A DNA stretch of 61,896 bases, from assembly GCA_947476475.1 (NCBI GenBank), contig CANJQT010000008.1, positions 1-61,896 on the forward strand, in the 5' to 3' direction. The first letter of the stretch is position 1, and each line of letters starts with the position of its first letter. The notes below the pieces were generated by a model. The model did no database searches, was not told the DNA's origin, and saw nothing but the letters and a program-made list of their open reading frames with translations. This document shows, in pieces, positions 30,094 to 39,094 of this stretch. The position numbers and the translations under genes are program-made. Source of the DNA: Paracoccaceae bacterium. Lineage in GTDB: Bacteria > Pseudomonadota > Alphaproteobacteria > Rhodobacterales > Rhodobacteraceae.

Positions 30094-31350
30094 TCACGCC
30101 TTTTCCAGATCGAAAGCGTCGTGGAGCGCCTGAACGGCCAGTTCCATGTATTTGCGGTCGATCAGCACGGAAATCTTGATCTCGGAGGTGCCGATGACCT
30201 TGATGTTGATATTCTCGGCGGCAAGCGAGGAGAACATCTTGGCGGCGACGCCTGCGTGGCTGCGCATGCCAATGCCGACGACCGAAACCTTGGCCACGTC
30301 GGTATCAACAACCAGATCCTCGTAAGAGATATGGCCCGCATCGCGGGCATCCTCGAGCGCCTTTCTGGCGCGGGCGACCTGATTCACCGGGCAGGAGAAG
30401 GTCATGTCGGTGACATCCTTGGGGCTGCCGCCGATGTCCTTTTCCGAAATGTTCTGCACGATCATGTCAACGTTGACCCCGGCCTCGGCCAAGGGCCCGA
30501 AGATCGCCGAGGCGACGCCGGGGCGGTCTTCTACGGTGACCAGCGTCAGTTTGGCTTCGTCGCGGGAATAGGCGACGCCAGAGACGACTTTCGATTCCAT
30601 GATTTCATCCTCGTCGCAGACAAGCGTTCCAGAGTTTTCGTCGGTTTCTTCAAAAGATGACAAGACGCGCAGCCGCACCTTGTAGCGCATGGCCAGTTCG
30701 ACCGAGCGGGTTTGCAGGACCTTGGCGCCAAGGGACGCCAGTTCAAGCATCTCCTCGAAGGCGATCTTTTCCAGCTTGCGGGCCTTGGCGGTGATGCGCG
30801 GGTCGGTGGTATAGATGCCGTCAACGTCGGTATAGATGTCGCAGCGTTCGGCATCGAAGGCGGCGGCGAAGGCAACGGCGGTGGTGTCCGATCCGCCGCG
30901 ACCCAGCGTGGTAATGCGGCCTTCGGGCGACACACCCTGAAAGCCCGCAACCACGGCGACCTTGAAGCCTTCGGTGAATTTCGTGTCGATGTTGGCGCGG
31001 GGAATATCGACGAAACGGGCGGCGGAATGGGCGCTGGTGGTTTGGATCGGCACCTGCCAACCCTGCCAGCTGCGGGCCGGGATATCCATTTCCTGAAGCG
31101 TCAGTGCCATCAGGCCGGCGGTGACGTTTTCGCCCGCCGACACCACCGCGTCATATTCGCGTGCGTCGTAAAGATGCGAGGTCTGTTCGACCCAGCCGAC
31201 CAGTTCGTTGGTCTTGCCCGACATCGCGCTGACGATGACGATCACGTCATAGCCGCGCTCGACCTCGCGCTTGACCTTTTCCGCCGCGTTCTTGATCCGC
31301 GCCAGATCCGCCACCGAAGTGCCGCCGAATTTCATGACGAGAAGTGGCAT
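30094..31350 (-). CDS. lysC: Aspartate kinase
   Basis: 418 residues. Start M-P-L-L-V-M-K-F-G-G-T-S-V-A-D; the kinase core includes the K-F-G-G-T-S and T-T-L-G-R-G-G-S-D-T-T motifs, and two C-terminal ACT domains (from about residue 265) carry the lysine/threonine feedback site (V-N-V-D-M-I-V-Q-N-I-S-E). It makes aspartyl phosphate for lysine, threonine, methionine and diaminopimelate. A terminator follows; the gene is upstream of ptsP on the same strand with the foreign plus-strand gene between. Confidence 0.97.
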   Translation of the reverse strand: MPLLVMKFGGTSVADLARIKNAAEKVKREVERGYDVIVIVSAMSGKTNELVGWVEQTSHLYDAREYDAVVSAGENVTAGLMALTLQEMDIPARSWQGWQVPIQTTSAHSAARFVDIPRANIDTKFTEGFKVAVVAGFQGVSPEGRITTLGRGGSDTTAVAFAAAFDAERCDIYTDVDGIYTTDPRITAKARKLEKIAFEEMLELASLGAKVLQTRSVELAMRYKVRLRVLSSFEETDENSGTLVCDEDEIMESKVVSGVAYSRDEAKLTLVTVEDRPGVASAIFGPLAEAGVNVDMIVQNISEKDIGGSPKDVTDMTFSCPVNQVARARKALEDARDAGHISYEDLVVDTDVAKVSVVGIGMRSHAGVAAKMFSSLAAENINIKVIGTSEIKISVLIDRKYMELAVQALHDAFDLEKA

Positions 31351-31519
31351 CCAGGCCCCCCTATCGCACTTGCAGGTTAGTGCGAATTGCCTTCAGGTTG
31401 GGATGAAAATCAAACCGGGATTGTCTGAATTCCAATGCGGTATTTCCAACCAAAAGCAAAACGCTTCAGATCGCGGGCTTCTTATGCGGCGCAGGCGGCG
31501 AGGGCAAGGGGCGTTGGCG

Positions 31520-31891
31520 TCAGGCAAGCGGTGGCGTATCGCAGGTCAGGCTGCAATAATGCACCAGCCAACTGCCGTCCGGCTGGCGTTTGAGCGTGCA
31601 CAGGGTTTTGCCATCGCCGGTCTTGTCGCCTTCCGAATAGGCCAGAAAGCACCAGCCCATATCGCTTGAAGCCCCGGCATCCAGCACTGTCAGGCTTTTG
31701 TTGTTGGGGTCATCCGCGGTCCAGACACGATGCAGATCTTCTATGGCCGCGCGACCATGGGCAGCGGGCGCATAGGGCGACAGCAGGGTTGCATCAATGG
31801 TGAACAAGGCCGCGCAGCCAGGTGCGTCTGCGGCCTGATAGGCTTTTGCCATGCGGTCGAAAAGTGCCTGGGCATCGGCGGGGAAGGTCAT
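31520..31891 (-). CDS. NTF2-like (SnoaL/DUF4440-type) small protein
   Basis: 123 residues from the ATG giving M-T-F-P-A-D-A-Q-A-L-F-D. The cone-shaped NTF2-like fold is recognised by A-K-A-Y-Q-A-A-D-A-P-G-C-A-A-L-F-T-I-D-A-T-L-L-S and the C-terminal P-D-G-S-W-L-V-H-Y strand. These proteins are isomerases, hydrolases or dimerisation modules; this one has no diagnostic catalytic set. It is 168 bases upstream of lysC on the same strand. Confidence 0.72.
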   Translation of the reverse strand: MTFPADAQALFDRMAKAYQAADAPGCAALFTIDATLLSPYAPAAHGRAAIEDLHRVWTADDPNNKSLTVLDAGASSDMGWCFLAYSEGDKTGDGKTLCTLKRQPDGSWLVHYCSLTCDTPPLA

Positions 31892-32029
31892 GGGGGTGCC
31901 CTGTGGTTGCGGGTCGCGCAACTGTGCGCCCTGTCGTTGGCTGTGGTCAATTGTTTTGGAAATTGCGCGGGGTGCCGATGACCGGCCGACAGAACGGGTG
32001 ACGCCGGTGATCAGAACCCGTTTTGGTGA

Positions 32030-32848
32030 CTATCCTGCCAGCTTGGCGTGAACCTCGGCCAGATCCACCTCGCCCAGCGGCATCTTGTTGGCTGGGTTTT
32101 CGAAATCATAGCGGAACAGCTGAAAGTCGCGCTTGTAGATTTCGTAGACCAGATGCATCGACAGATCGTCGAAATAATCCTCGACCGGATGGGCGCGTTT
32201 GGGGCCGTGGCTTTCGCTTTCGTTGAATTTCGGCATGGTGGCCAGATCGACCGGCACCGGGGTCGGGGCCGCGTCCAGCACCTTCTGCATCCCCTCGTTG
32301 AACTTCTCGGTGAAGAAGATCTGGTTGTAGCGCCCGCCATTGGCAATGAAGGTGGCGATATGGCTGGACATGGCCGACCAGTGGATGTCGGGCTCCATCG
32401 GGCGGCGCCAGCGGATGGTGTCGCGCGCAAACAGCAGGAAGCGACGGAAGCTTTTGATCTGGTCGAATTCGAACCCGTCCTCGGGTCGGCCCACCTCGAC
32501 CCCGTATTTTTGCACCAGCATCGGCACCAGATTGCCGCGGTAACGGCGGCCATTGCGCTGAATGCCGCAGATCTTGTCGAAGTAGGACGAAAGGATGCGG
32601 GTGTAGGGGTTGCGAACGCAGGTGAACGCCGGTGATCTGTGCGCCCGGACATTCGCCTCGATCAGCGGCTGGCTTTCCGGCTGCGCCCATTTGTGCAGGC
32701 CAGTGGTCGCATCATGGATATCGCCATCGAAAAACCGGCCATGGTCGGAATAGAACAGGATCTGGCCGATGGTCGAACAGGCGCATTTGGGGACGACCCG
32801 ATAAACCAGGCTTTCGCTTTCTGTCATCCAAGTTCCGGGAAAACCCAT
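32030..32848 (-). CDS. Carbohydrate-type sulfotransferase (Sulfotransfer_2)
   Basis: 272 residues from the ATG giving M-G-F-P-G-T-W-M-T-E; AGGAATGG lies upstream, and a GTG six codons earlier is an alternative. The PAPS-binding 5'-phosphosulfate loop V-V-P-K-C-A-C-S-T-I-G-Q is near residues 18-29 and the 3'-phosphate motif C-V-R-N-P-Y-T-R-I-L-S-S-Y-F at 77-90. This matches membrane-glycan sulfotransferases rather than cytosolic phenol types. No membrane anchor or signal peptide is seen. It is divergent, with about 140 bases between starts, from a Core-2/xylosyltransferase-like glycosyltransferase, suggesting joint action on a surface glycan. Confidence 0.87.
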   Translation of the reverse strand: MGFPGTWMTESESLVYRVVPKCACSTIGQILFYSDHGRFFDGDIHDATTGLHKWAQPESQPLIEANVRAHRSPAFTCVRNPYTRILSSYFDKICGIQRNGRRYRGNLVPMLVQKYGVEVGRPEDGFEFDQIKSFRRFLLFARDTIRWRRPMEPDIHWSAMSSHIATFIANGGRYNQIFFTEKFNEGMQKVLDAAPTPVPVDLATMPKFNESESHGPKRAHPVEDYFDDLSMHLVYEIYKRDFQLFRYDFENPANKMPLGEVDLAEVHAKLAG

Positions 32849-32986
32849 GCCACCATTCCTGTTCACTGATCACGCTTGCGTGCATGACGGAAGTATCTAC
32901 ACAAGCAAAGCAAACAAAGTCTGTCTTTTCAACGGATGAAAAAGCTATCAAGGCGAAAATCGGAAAAGCGGTTCGAATTGGGTGCC

Positions 32987-34564
32987 ATGGTCAAGATCGC
33001 CTATGTCCTGTTGTGTCACAAGGATACTGACGGAATCATTCGTCAGGCCGAACGGCTGACGGCGGCGGGCGACTACGTGGCGATTCACTTCGATGCGCGC
33101 GCCGGGGCGGCGCCCCACCGCCAGCTTCAGACAGCCCTTCGTGGCAATCCCAACGTGGTCTTCGCCGCCCGGCGGATCAAATGCGGCTGGGGGGAATGGA
33201 GCCTGGTGGCCGCCACCCTGCACGCGGTGCGCGCGGCCGAAGCAGCTTTCCCCGAAGCTACGCATTTCTACATGTTGTCGGGCGATTGCATGCCGATCAA
33301 GACGGCGGCCTTCATCCATGACCGGCTGGAAGCCGCGTCATGCGACTATATCGAAAGCGTCGATTTTTTCGAAAGCGACTGGATCAAGACCGGGATGAAG
33401 GAAGACCGGCTGCATTACCGGCATTTCTTCAACGAACGGCTGAACAAGCGGCTGTTCTACGCATCGCTTGATCTGCAAAGGCGGCTTGGGCTGGCGCGCA
33501 AGGTGCCGGACGATTTGAACATGATGATCGGCAGCCAATGGTGGTGCCTGCGCCGCCGCACCATCGAGGCGGTGCTGGGTTTCTGCAAAAGCCGCTCTGA
33601 CGTGATGCGCTTTTTCCGCACCACTTGGATCCCGGACGAGACATTCTTTCAGACGATCGTTCGGCATCTGGTGCCGGATACAGAGATCCGCAGCCGAACG
33701 CTGACCTTTCTGATGTTCACCGATTACGGGATGCCGGTGACCTTTTACGACGATCATCAGGACCTGCTGCTGGCGCAGGATTTCTTCTTTGCCCGCAAGA
33801 TCAGCGGCGAGGCGAAGGGCCTGCGCGCCCAGCTTGGCGATCTTTACAACCAGCCGGAGCGGCGGTTCGAGCTGACTGACGAAGGCCGAAGGCTGCATGC
33901 CTACGTCACCGAGCGCGGGCGCAACGGACGGCGCCTGGCGCCCCGCTTCTGGCAGGGAACGGCGACCATCGGGCACGGGCGCACGCTTCACATCCTGATC
34001 TGCAAGAAATGGCATGTGGCCAAGCGGCTGGTGGCGGCGGTCCGGGCGCGGGCCGGGATCCCGGCGCTTGACTATCTTTTCAACGAAGAGGCCGCGGGCA
34101 TGCCTGATCTGGGCGGCTTTCAATCGTCGCTTGCCAAACGCAGCCGCCACCGCCGGTCGCTGCTGCGCATGCTTTTCGAACATTACCGGGCGGAGCGGAT
34201 GGTGATCTGTCTTGACCCCGCGGATTTTGACCTGATCCGCGATTTTTGCGCAGACAAGGCGCAGGTGCGGCTTCTGGAGTTGGAATGCACCTTTACCGAC
34301 GATTACCTGACGGGGCACGCCAGGCGCGTGGGTCTGGCGGGTGCCGCCACGTCAGAGGCGGCGATGGCCAGCCTGTTGCCAACCGTGCGCTTCGACGTGG
34401 CGTTTGAGAGCGACCGGATCCGCGATGCGGGGCTGGCCAACCTGTTTCATCTGCGCCAAAGCGCCAGCCTGGACGAAAATGCCGTGGCTTTGGCGCACTT
34501 CCTTGCTATTCCAGCCGAAATGGCCCGTGAGATCGCGGCCACAGACCATCTTTTTGCCGACTGA
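32987..34564 (+). CDS. Core-2/I-branching or xylosyltransferase-like glycosyltransferase
   Basis: 525 residues from the ATG giving M-V-K-I-A-Y-V-L-L-C-H-K-D; an ATG 17 codons upstream (basic, M-K-K-L-S-R-R-K) is an alternative. Residues 1-250 show the GT14-like fold: I-A-Y-V-L-L-C-H-K-D, then Y-V-A-I-H-F-D-A-R, K-C-G-W-G-E-W-S-L-V, Y-M-L-S-G-D-C-M-P-I and W-I-P-D-E-T-F-F-Q-T. The C-terminal 270 residues form an additional domain seen with bacterial relatives (DUF5928-like). The donor sugar cannot be decided from sequence. It forms a divergent pair with the sulfotransferase and is followed after 8 bases by a HIT gene. Confidence 0.87.
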   Translation: MVKIAYVLLCHKDTDGIIRQAERLTAAGDYVAIHFDARAGAAPHRQLQTALRGNPNVVFAARRIKCGWGEWSLVAATLHAVRAAEAAFPEATHFYMLSGDCMPIKTAAFIHDRLEAASCDYIESVDFFESDWIKTGMKEDRLHYRHFFNERLNKRLFYASLDLQRRLGLARKVPDDLNMMIGSQWWCLRRRTIEAVLGFCKSRSDVMRFFRTTWIPDETFFQTIVRHLVPDTEIRSRTLTFLMFTDYGMPVTFYDDHQDLLLAQDFFFARKISGEAKGLRAQLGDLYNQPERRFELTDEGRRLHAYVTERGRNGRRLAPRFWQGTATIGHGRTLHILICKKWHVAKRLVAAVRARAGIPALDYLFNEEAAGMPDLGGFQSSLAKRSRHRRSLLRMLFEHYRAERMVICLDPADFDLIRDFCADKAQVRLLELECTFTDDYLTGHARRVGLAGAATSEAAMASLLPTVRFDVAFESDRIRDAGLANLFHLRQSASLDENAVALAHFLAIPAEMAREIAATDHLFAD

Positions 34565-34572
34565 GGTGCCCG

Positions 34573-34941
34573 ATGCCCTATTCCTACGACAGCCAGAACA
34601 TTTTTGCCCGCATCCTGCGCGGCGAGATCCCCAACAAGACGGTGCTGGAGACCGCACATACACTGGCCTTCCACGACATCCGGCCGCAGGCGCCGGTGCA
34701 TGTGCTGGTAATCCCGAAAGGCGCCTATGTGACGTTCGATCATTTCGCCGCCGAAGCCAGCGCCGAAGAGATCACCGATTTCCACCGCGCCGCCGCAGAG
34801 GTCTGCCGGATGTTGGATATTGCCCCCGGTTCGGGCTACCGGACGATTTCTAACGCGGGCAGCCATGGTTGCCAGGAGGTTCCGCACTATCACCTGCATA
34901 TTCTTGCCGGCAAAATCATGGGGCCGATGCTGGGCCACTAA
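34573..34941 (+). CDS. HIT family nucleotide-binding protein (HINT-like)
   Basis: 122 residues. The start P-Y-S-Y-D-S-Q-N-I-F-A-R-I-L-R-G-E-I and the histidine triad H-Y-H-L-H-I-L, preceded by G-C-Q-E-V-P, are characteristic. HINT proteins hydrolyse adenosine phosphoramidates and acyl-adenylates. The gene follows the glycosyltransferase by 8 bases. Confidence 0.94.
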   Translation: MPYSYDSQNIFARILRGEIPNKTVLETAHTLAFHDIRPQAPVHVLVIPKGAYVTFDHFAAEASAEEITDFHRAAAEVCRMLDIAPGSGYRTISNAGSHGCQEVPHYHLHILAGKIMGPMLGH

Positions 34942-35034
34942 GCGCGCCCTGACCGACCTTGCCCCTTGCGCCGGCATCACTATGATAGGCGCCAACGCCC
35001 GATCCGGGCCATCAGACTGCTACGGAGCCCCTTC

Positions 35035-35220
35035 ATGCCACGTCCCGCCCCCGAGATCGAAGTGATCAATGTCTGGAAAATCGCCTGTGACGGCGGCGAA
35101 GGCGCGCTTGGCCATCCGCGCGTGTGGCTCGCGGTGCCGCATGACAGCGGCGTGGTCGAATGCGGTTATTGCGACAAGAAATATGTGCACGAAAACTTCA
35201 TCGAAAAGCTGAAGGGCTGA
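35035..35220 (+). CDS. Small zinc-finger protein (zf-CHCC, NDUFS6-like)
   Basis: 61 residues from the ATG giving [10 protein letters not shown]; ribosome binding site CGGAG. It has the conserved pattern A-C-D-G-G, G-H-P-R-V-W-L and the C-terminal [11 protein letters not shown]. In alphaproteobacteria this protein resembles the NDUFS6 accessory subunit of mitochondrial complex I. It lies 94 bases after the HIT gene and before polA; a role with complex I is inferred from the family. Confidence 0.88.
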   Translation: MPRPAPEIEVINVWKIACDGGEGALGHPRVWLAVPHDSGVVECGYCDKKYVHENFIEKLKG

Positions 35221-35285
35221 GGCATCAGGCGCGCTCTACATCGCGACGCGCCTGCGTCACTCAAAACATCAATGCGCTCCGCGCG

Positions 35286-35341
35286 GGGATATTTGCGGAC
35301 AGAAAATGTCCCTCCCCTCATTTTCTGTCCGTAAATATCCC
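35286..35341. repeat. Long inverted repeat (23-bp arms) between the zinc-finger gene and polA
   Basis: GGGATATTTGCGGACAGAAAATG (written in two pieces: GGGATATTTGCG and GACAGAAAATG) at 35286-35308 pairs with 35319-35341 across a 10-base loop, with a single G-T pair. No T-run follows. The arm resembles the GGAGTATTTG...GATGAAAG tail of the repeats at 18722 and 50204, so it may be two such units tail to tail. Confidence 0.65.
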
Positions 35342-35451
35342 GGGGGACGCGCCGCAGGCGCGGGGAGCGGAGCCCCCTGCCTTGCCAGAGACTGGCGACG
35401 CGGCACCGATCATGCGATGAGAGGTGAAAATGATATTCGGGAGGGCCGCAC

Positions 35452-38277
35452 ATGACATTCGGCAAGGGTTGCCATCTGCATCTGATCGACGGATCGGCCT
35501 TCATCTTCCGCGCCTATCACGCGCTGCCGCCCTTGACGCGCAAGTCGGACGGGTTGCCGGTGGGGGCGGTTGCGGGGTTTTGCAACCTGCTGTGGGGCGA
35601 ACTGACCAGCACCCGCAAAGGCGAATCCCCGACCCATCTGGCGGTGATCTTTGACGCCGGTTCGAAGACCTTTCGCAATGACATCTACCCCGCTTACAAG
35701 GCCAACCGCCCCGAACTGCCCGAAGATCTGCGCCCGCAATTCGCCTTTACCCGCGAGGCGACCCGCGCCTTCAACGTGCCCTGCATCGAGGTCGAAGGTT
35801 ACGAGGCCGATGACATCATTGCCACCCTTGCCAGCCGGGCAAAGGCGGCGGGCGGCACCGTCACCATCATCTCGTCCGACAAGGACCTGATGCAGTTGGT
35901 GGGCGACGGGGTCGACATGCTTGACCCGATGAAGAACCTGCGCATCGGACCCGATGAGGTGGTCGAGAAGTTCGGCGTACAGCCCGACCGGGTGGTCGAT
36001 GTGCAGGCGCTGGCGGGCGACAGCACCGATAACGTGCCCGGTGCGCCGGGGATCGGGATCAAGACGGCGGCACTTTTGATCAACGAATATGGCGATCTGG
36101 AAACGCTGTTGGCGCGGGCGGGCGAGATCAGGCAGGACAAGCGCCGCGAGGCGCTGGTCAACAATGCCGATCTGATCCGCATCTCGCGCCAACTGGTGTC
36201 GTTGGATGCCAACATGCCGCTGGATCTGGCGATCGAGACGCTGGAGCTGAAGGCGCCGGATGCGGAAAAGATCATGGGCTTTCTGACCGCGATGGAGTTT
36301 CGCACCCTGACCCGCCGGGTGGCGGAAAGGCTGAAGGTTGACGTGCCGGTACTTCCCGAGGGGCCGGTTGTGGTTGGTGCGCACGACGAAAAGCCAGCGG
36401 TGCCCGAGGCGGGTGTGCCGTTTGACCATGCGGCCTATGATTGGGTGCGCGAGCGCGCCGACCTTGATCGATGGATCGCCCTGATCCGCGACCGGGGCCA
36501 TGTGGCGGTGGATACCGAAACCACCAGCCTTGACGAGATGCGCGCCGATCTGGTGGGCATATCCCTTTCGGTCGTCGCCGGTCAGGCCTGCTATATCCCC
36601 TTGGCCCATACGACGGGTGGCGGTGATCTGTTCGGGGCGGCAACACCTGCCACCGGGCAGATGCCGATGGCCGAGGTGCTGGCGGCGCTGAAGCCGGTTC
36701 TGGAGGATCCGGCGATCCTGAAAATTGGCCAGAACATGAAATATGACTGGAAGATCTTTGCCCGTAGGGGCATCCGCATCGCCCCTTTTGACGATACGAT
36801 GCTGATGTCGTATGCCATGCACGCGGGGCTGCACAACCACGGGATGGACGGGCTTTCTGAGCGTTATCTGAGCCACAATCCGATTTCGATCAAAAGCCTG
36901 CTTGGTTCGGGGAAATCCGCTGTGACCTTCAACAAGGTGCCGGTGGAAGAAGCGGTGAAGTATGCGGCCGAGGATGCGGATGTCACCTTGCGCCTGTGGC
37001 AGACCTTCAAGCCGCAGCTGCACCGCGCCCAGGTAACCACGGTCTATGAGACGCTGGAGCGCCCGCTGGTGCCGGTGCTGGCCGAGATGGAGATGGCGGG
37101 GATCAAGGTCGACAAGCAGGTGCTTTCGCGCATGTCGAACGCGTTTGCGCAAAAAATGGCGGGGCTGGAGGCCGAGATTCAGGAGTTGGCCGGGCAGCCC
37201 TTCAATGTGGGCAGCCCCAAGCAGCTGGGCGAGATATTGTTCGACAAGTTTCAGGTGCAGGGCGGCGAGAAGGGCAAGACCGGCGCCTATGCCACCGGCG
37301 CCGATGTGCTGGAAGATATCGCAGGCAATATCGAACTGGGGGTGCCATCGGACCTGGCCCAGCGGGTGCTGGACTGGCGGCAGCTTTCCAAGCTGAAATC
37401 AACCTATACCGATGCGTTGCAGGACCATATCCATCCGGATACCGGGCGGGTGCATACGTCTTATTCCATCGCCGGGGCCAATACCGGGCGGCTGGCCTCG
37501 ACCGACCCGAACCTGCAGAACATTCCGGTGCGCAGCGAGGAAGGGCGGCGCATACGCGAAGCCTTCGTGGCCGGGCCGGGGATGCGGCTGGTCAGCCTTG
37601 ACTACAGCCAGATCGAGCTGAGGATTCTGGCGCAGGTGGCGGGGATTGATGCGCTGAAGGATGCGTTCCGGCAGGGGGTCGACATCCATGCGATGACGGC
37701 AAGCCAGATGTTCAACGTGCCTTTGGACCAGATGACACCCGAGGTGCGCCGCCGGGCAAAGGCGATCAATTTCGGGGTGATCTACGGGATTTCCGGCTTT
37801 GGTCTGGCGCGCAACCTGCGGATTCCGCGCGCCGAGGCGCAGGCGTTCATCGACACCTATTTCCAGCGGTTTCCGGGGATCAAGGAATATATGGAAGCCA
37901 CCACCGCCTTCGCCAAGGCAAAGGGCTATGTCCAGACCCTGTTCGGGCGCAAAATTCATACCCCCGAGATCAACGCCAAGGGGCCGACGGCGGGCTTTGC
38001 AAAGCGCGCGGCGATCAATGCGCCGATTCAGGGGGCGGCGGCGGACGTGATCCGCCGGGCGATGATCCGCATGCCGAAGGCCATTGCCCATCTGCCGGCG
38101 ACGATGCTGTTGCAGGTGCATGACGAACTGCTGTTCGAGGTCGAGGAAGCATCGGTGGAAGCCCTGATCCAGGTGGCGCGTGAGGTGATGGAAGGTGCCC
38201 CGCATCCGGCGGTGCATTTGGATGTGCCTTTGGTCGTCGATGCGGGGCAAGGGGCCAACTGGGCCGAGGCGCATTGA
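35452..38277 (+). CDS. polA: DNA polymerase I
   Basis: 941 residues. All three activities look intact: the N-terminal 5'-nuclease domain (about 1-300; G-S-A-F-I-F-R-A-Y-H, G-Y-E-A-D-D-I-I-A-T), the 3'-5' exonuclease with D-T-E-T-T-S-L-D, N-M-K-Y-D and Y-A-A-E-D-A-D motifs, and the family A polymerase domain (D-Y-S-Q-I-E-L-R, R-R-A-K-A-I-N-F-G-V-I-Y-G, Q-V-H-D-E-L-L). It processes Okazaki fragments and repair gaps. The ATG has GGGAGG upstream and follows the 23-bp inverted repeat. A hairpin lies just past its stop. Confidence 0.97.
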   Translation: MTFGKGCHLHLIDGSAFIFRAYHALPPLTRKSDGLPVGAVAGFCNLLWGELTSTRKGESPTHLAVIFDAGSKTFRNDIYPAYKANRPELPEDLRPQFAFTREATRAFNVPCIEVEGYEADDIIATLASRAKAAGGTVTIISSDKDLMQLVGDGVDMLDPMKNLRIGPDEVVEKFGVQPDRVVDVQALAGDSTDNVPGAPGIGIKTAALLINEYGDLETLLARAGEIRQDKRREALVNNADLIRISRQLVSLDANMPLDLAIETLELKAPDAEKIMGFLTAMEFRTLTRRVAERLKVDVPVLPEGPVVVGAHDEKPAVPEAGVPFDHAAYDWVRERADLDRWIALIRDRGHVAVDTETTSLDEMRADLVGISLSVVAGQACYIPLAHTTGGGDLFGAATPATGQMPMAEVLAALKPVLEDPAILKIGQNMKYDWKIFARRGIRIAPFDDTMLMSYAMHAGLHNHGMDGLSERYLSHNPISIKSLLGSGKSAVTFNKVPVEEAVKYAAEDADVTLRLWQTFKPQLHRAQVTTVYETLERPLVPVLAEMEMAGIKVDKQVLSRMSNAFAQKMAGLEAEIQELAGQPFNVGSPKQLGEILFDKFQVQGGEKGKTGAYATGADVLEDIAGNIELGVPSDLAQRVLDWRQLSKLKSTYTDALQDHIHPDTGRVHTSYSIAGANTGRLASTDPNLQNIPVRSEEGRRIREAFVAGPGMRLVSLDYSQIELRILAQVAGIDALKDAFRQGVDIHAMTASQMFNVPLDQMTPEVRRRAKAINFGVIYGISGFGLARNLRIPRAEAQAFIDTYFQRFPGIKEYMEATTAFAKAKGYVQTLFGRKIHTPEINAKGPTAGFAKRAAINAPIQGAAADVIRRAMIRMPKAIAHLPATMLLQVHDELLFEVEEASVEALIQVAREVMEGAPHPAVHLDVPLVVDAGQGANWAEAH

Positions 38278-38283
38278 ACTGAC

Positions 38284-38306
38284 GCGAGGGGCGGACAGCC
38301 CCTCGC
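38284..38306. terminator. Hairpin between convergent polA and hydroxypyruvate isomerase-like genes
   Basis: GCGAGGGGC pairs perfectly with GCCCCTCGC (9 bp, 5-base loop), starting 7 bases after the polA stop and about 35 bases before the end of the convergent gene. No T-run is present on either strand, so it is at best a weak or Rho-assisted terminator. Confidence 0.42.
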
Positions 38307-38341
38307 CCGCCGCGACGCGCGGGCGCGGCCCGACGATGAGG

Positions 38342-39094
38342 TTAGCTTTTCAGCCAGCCAAGGCCGGAGGCGGTGTCGGAGGCGGGTTTATATTCGGCCG
38401 AGACCCAGCCTTTGTAGCCATCCCGATCGAGGCGGGCGAAGAACGAAGGATAGTCGATTTCCCCGACAGCGGGTTCATGGCGGCCGGGGTAGCCGGCGAT
38501 CTGGACATGGCTGGCGCGGGGGCCGTGCGTCACCCACGCCCTCATCACGTCGCCGGTGATCCGGTGGGCATGATAGGCGTCGAATTGCAGCGACAGGTTG
38601 GGGGCTTCGACCTCGTCGAGGATTTCGGCTGCAAGGTCGAAATCGGCGAGGTAATAGCCGGGCATGTCGTGACGGTTGATCGGTTCGATCGTCAGGCTGC
38701 GGTTGGGGGCGCGGGCTGCGGCCCATTTCAGGTTTTCGACGAAGGTGGCGCGGGCATCGGGTGCGTCGGTGCTGCCTGCCATGATATGCAGGTGCAGGGG
38801 TTTGAGGACATCGGCGAAGCGCAAGCTGCGGTCGAAATCGCGGCGGAACCGGTCCTGAAGCCCCGGGATGGCGGCGAAGCCCTGGGGGCCGCCGGTGGCG
38901 TTGGGGGGCGGGCAGTTCATCAAGACGAAGGTCAGATCGTTCCAGATCAGTTGATCGCGCATGTCCTGCGCGGGGCAGTCGTAGGGGAACAGCACCTCGA
39001 CCGCGTCAAAGCCCGCATCTTTCGCGACGCGGAACCGTTCCATGAACGGCAGTTCGGTGAAGAGCCAACTGAGGTTGGCGGAGAAGCGCGGCAT
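38342..39094 (-). CDS. hyi: Hydroxypyruvate isomerase-like protein
   Basis: 250 residues from the ATG giving M-P-R-F-S-A-N-L-S-W-L-F. It is a TIM-barrel AP-endonuclease-2-family enzyme: F-S-A-N-L-S-W-L-F-T-E-L, E-P-I-N-x-x-D-M-P-G-Y and Q-F-D-A-Y-H. The close relatives are hydroxypyruvate isomerase and 2-oxo-tetronate isomerase (OtnI); sequence alone does not choose. Its ATG overlaps the stop of the DUF1285 gene by one base, so the two are one transcript. Confidence 0.88.
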   Translation of the reverse strand: MPRFSANLSWLFTELPFMERFRVAKDAGFDAVEVLFPYDCPAQDMRDQLIWNDLTFVLMNCPPPNATGGPQGFAAIPGLQDRFRRDFDRSLRFADVLKPLHLHIMAGSTDAPDARATFVENLKWAAARAPNRSLTIEPINRHDMPGYYLADFDLAAEILDEVEAPNLSLQFDAYHAHRITGDVMRAWVTHGPRASHVQIAGYPGRHEPAVGEIDYPSFFARLDRDGYKGWVSAEYKPASDTASGLGWLKS

